Below, in pieces: positions 7,100 to 8,391 of a stretch of DNA of 8,391 nt (positions are counted from its first letter, which is position 1; every line of letters begins with the position of its first letter). The notes beneath the pieces were generated by a model that did not search any database, was not told the origin of the DNA, and saw only the letters and a list, made by a program, of their open reading frames with translations. The DNA comes from Acidobacteriota bacterium (GTDB taxonomy: Bacteria > Acidobacteriota > Vicinamibacteria > Vicinamibacterales > 2-12-FULL-66-21): assembly GCA_020200195.1 (NCBI GenBank), contig JAIVJE010000333.1:1-8391 (forward strand). The letters run 5' to 3'. The position numbers were made by a program, and so were the translations under genes.

Positions 7100-7513
7100 T
7101 ATCGCGGAACGATCGGCTCCCCTCCGAACGCGATTCAGTGGCGAGTCTTGTACTTGTACGGAGACACGGACGACCTCGACCGCAGGTACGAGCCAGACAC
7201 CGCGAAGCGTTTCGCCTCCACGTTCCTTCTAAACCCTACGACGACGTATCACTGGAAGGCGAGCTGGGGCAGCGATTTTCGCCTGATCGTGCGCGAGGGC
7301 GGGATTACGGGCGGACCTCTGTATGACTACGGATTACCGACCCCGCGCGGCCGTTACGCGCCGAATCCGCAGTACGCGTACCTTGGAGCCCCTGTTGGTC
7401 GCAGCGGCAATGAAGCGGCCTCGATCGCAGGGACGGTTTATCGCAACGGGTGGCTGGGTAATCGGCCCCGACCGGAATCACTGGGCAGCGTACTCGCTAC
7501 ATCCCTCAGATAG
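7100..7513 (+). pseudogene. 5'-truncated remnant of a lipoprotein paralogue (LamG/ConA-like C-terminal half)
   Basis: The frame opens after a TAA at 7097-7099 and ends at TAG 7511-7513. Its product aligns with the C-terminus of the lipoprotein at 4343-5428: YHWKASWGSDFRLIVREGG against YLWTATWNGFFNVRIQRGG, YLGAPVGRSGNEA against FIGAPIGRTGPEG, and NRPRPESLG against PRPRPAGL. Homology appears to begin at PPNAIQWR, upstream of the first possible start (TTG at 7148), so the reading frame is missing its beginning. Reading back through two stops (TAA 7097, TGA 7082) gives residues that may still match the family, hinting at decay. The signal peptide, fibronectin-like module and front half of the domain are absent. 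A GGAGG at 7069-7073 could serve a TTG at 7081, but in a different frame. The rest of 7061-7636 holds only the terminator at 7558-7593. Confidence 0.7.
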
Positions 7514-7557
7514 CATCGGTCGTAGGCGTCGCCGTACAAAGTAGTCGTCGTACAAGA

Positions 7558-7593
7558 AAAGGACCGGAGTGGCAATGCCATGTCCGGTCCTTT
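7558..7593. terminator. Strong bidirectional hairpin terminator between convergent genes
   Basis: AAAGGACCGGA (7558-7568) and TCCGGTCCTTT (7583-7593) form a perfect 11-bp stem, and the inner TGGCA/TGCCA can extend it. On the minus strand the stem is followed by TTTTCTTG, a good T-run, 43 bases after the stop at 7637. On the plus strand it ends in CCTTTAG, 44 bases after the remnant's stop. It is mainly the terminator of the minus-strand gene. Confidence 0.85.
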
Positions 7594-7636
7594 AGTGCAG
7601 TTCGATCCAGCCGTCAGAAATCTAGAGACTGCCCTG

Positions 7637-8391
7637 CTACTGGCAACTGAACGAGTGCGGGTAGCCTCCGTAGAAGGGGAATTCTCCGGTCCCCCAGTAC
7701 AGAACCAGTTGGATACCGGTGTTGTCGTAGTCGAATGCGATATCGCGGCCCTGCAGATGACCGCCGGAGCGCTCCACCAGGAAGTCCACGCTGATTTCCG
7801 GCCCGCCGCGCTTCAGATTCCACGCGAGATCCAGTCCGCCGCAGCGTCCCGCTTCGATGACCCGGTCCCGCAGGAATTCCATGTTGGCCCGGCGTTGCCC
7901 CGACGACACACCCGCCGCCAGCCGGTCAGGATACTTCTGCATGATGCAGTTCACGATGAAGTTCCCGTCGCGACTGGCGCACGAACCGGCGTTGCCGCCG
8001 CCACCGCCACCACCACCGGGGCTTGGAGCCGGGGCTGGCGCGAGTGGGCTCCGAAAGGCCTGGGTGGCGCCCCAGTCGCTCGTCGTCTCGCCATCGGTCG
8101 AGCGCGCCCGCCAGAAATGCGTAAAGTTGTAGTCGAGGTCGCCGACCGACGTCCACGAGGTTTCCCCCGCGCCCTCGACCGCGGTTCCGGCCGAGACGAT
8201 CTGCGTGAATGCCTGATCGCGCCCAATCTGGAATGTGTATATCAGCGCACCGACCGCAGAGTTGCGATCCGAGTTGCGAGCTCTGAGCGTGGGCTTCCGC
8301 TCGGTGACGCGATCGTTGTTAGCCGGCGAAATCGGGGCGGGACCGGTCAGGAACGGCTTCGGCAACACCTCGAACTGCGACGCTGCATACC
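7637..8391 (-). CDS. Secreted modular protein: fibronectin-like module, Gly/Pro linker, four-cysteine C-terminal domain (N-terminus outside window)
   Basis: The frame is open to the window edge; the GTG at 8368 is only an internal possible start, because YAASQFE precedes it in frame and no signal peptide is visible. Numbering from that GTG, residues 9-107 are a fibronectin type III-like module (GPAPISPANN, YTFQIGRDQAFTQIVSA, TSWTSVGDLDY, HFWRARSTDGE, WGATQAFRS). A Pro/Ala/Ser linker with eight consecutive glycines (118-125) follows. The C-terminal domain (129-243) holds four cysteines (130, 141, 176, 242), NMEFLRDRVIEAGR, LAWNLKRGG and FDYDNTG. I do not know an assigned function for this domain; the cysteines fit disulfides in an exported protein. 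The fibronectin-like part resembles that of the lipoprotein at 4343-5428. Its transcript ends at the hairpin 7593-7558. Confidence 0.78.
   Translation of the reverse strand, partial: YAASQFEVLPKPFLTGPAPISPANNDRVTERKPTLRARNSDRNSAVGALIYTFQIGRDQAFTQIVSAGTAVEGAGETSWTSVGDLDYNFTHFWRARSTDGETTSDWGATQAFRSPLAPAPAPSPGGGGGGGGNAGSCASRDGNFIVNCIMQKYPDRLAAGVSSGQRRANMEFLRDRVIEAGRCGGLDLAWNLKRGGPEISVDFLVERSGGHLQGRDIAFDYDNTGIQLVLYWGTGEFPFYGGYPHSFSCQ
7994..8017 (-). repeat. Eight-codon poly-glycine tract
   Basis: Eight consecutive GGN codons form the interdomain linker of the modular secreted protein, next to a Pro/Ala-rich stretch. It is a low-complexity triplet repeat and could vary in length between strains. 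Confidence 0.8.

Noticed and set aside
7081..7326. A frame starting at TTG 7081 with GGAGG at ideal spacing (81 codons)
   Set aside because: It overlaps the 7100-7513 remnant in a different frame. The homology to the lipoprotein is entirely in the other frame, and the product is Arg-rich like a shadow.
7533..7555. Direct repeat CGTACAA at 7533-7539 and 7549-7555
   Set aside because: It has only two 7-base copies with no associated mobile gene and is compatible with chance.
1..8391. tRNA, rRNA, CRISPR array, insertion sequence or phage genes
   Set aside because: None was found by eye: no regularly spaced repeats, no transposase-like or integrase-like product, and no tRNA-like cloverleaf.

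Overview
The window is GC-rich, densely coding bacterial DNA. The protein types suggest a Gram-negative soil or sediment lineage, most likely Acidobacteriota (Vicinamibacteria-like): secreted proteins with fibronectin-like modules, an 8-strand-type outer-membrane barrel, an AftB-like GT-C glycosyltransferase, and a small AT-hook/ribbon-helix-helix protein. This taxonomic guess rests on family recognition, not on a marker gene.

Left part (1-5517, all minus strand). Read in the direction of transcription, it begins with a promoter at 5517-5489 and a lipoprotein with a fibronectin-like module and a lectin-like (LamG/ConA-type) module (5428-4343). After a strong hairpin (4324-4296) comes a large polytopic GT-C glycosyltransferase with a long periplasmic part (4305-2272). 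A second, well-formed promoter (2246-2218) precedes a tight three-gene unit: a radical SAM/SPASM-like enzyme (2200-1031), an LPG-synthase/AglD-type integral membrane protein (1022-81), and the first 28 codons of a further membrane protein that overlaps it by ATGA (84-1). Together they look like a cell-envelope lipid or glycan locus. The product is not identifiable from sequence.

Middle (5518-7060, plus strand). A divergent region precedes an outer-membrane beta-barrel gene (5662-6263). Its signal peptide and barrel lie in different frames, and only about seven strands are visible. A hairpin (6286-6321) follows it. A TATAAT box (6400-6405) then leads to a 192-residue AT-hook/ribbon-helix-helix protein (6482-7060).

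Right part (7061-8391). A 5'-truncated plus-strand remnant (7100-7513) is clearly homologous to the C-terminus of the lipoprotein at 4343-5428. It converges on a minus-strand secreted protein (8391-7637, N-terminus outside the window) made of a fibronectin-like module, a Pro/Gly linker and a four-cysteine C-terminal domain. A strong bidirectional hairpin terminator (7558-7593) separates the two. Thus three members of a modular surface-protein set (two apparently intact in what is visible, one broken) lie within 4 kb.

No tRNA, rRNA, CRISPR array, transposase or phage gene was seen.
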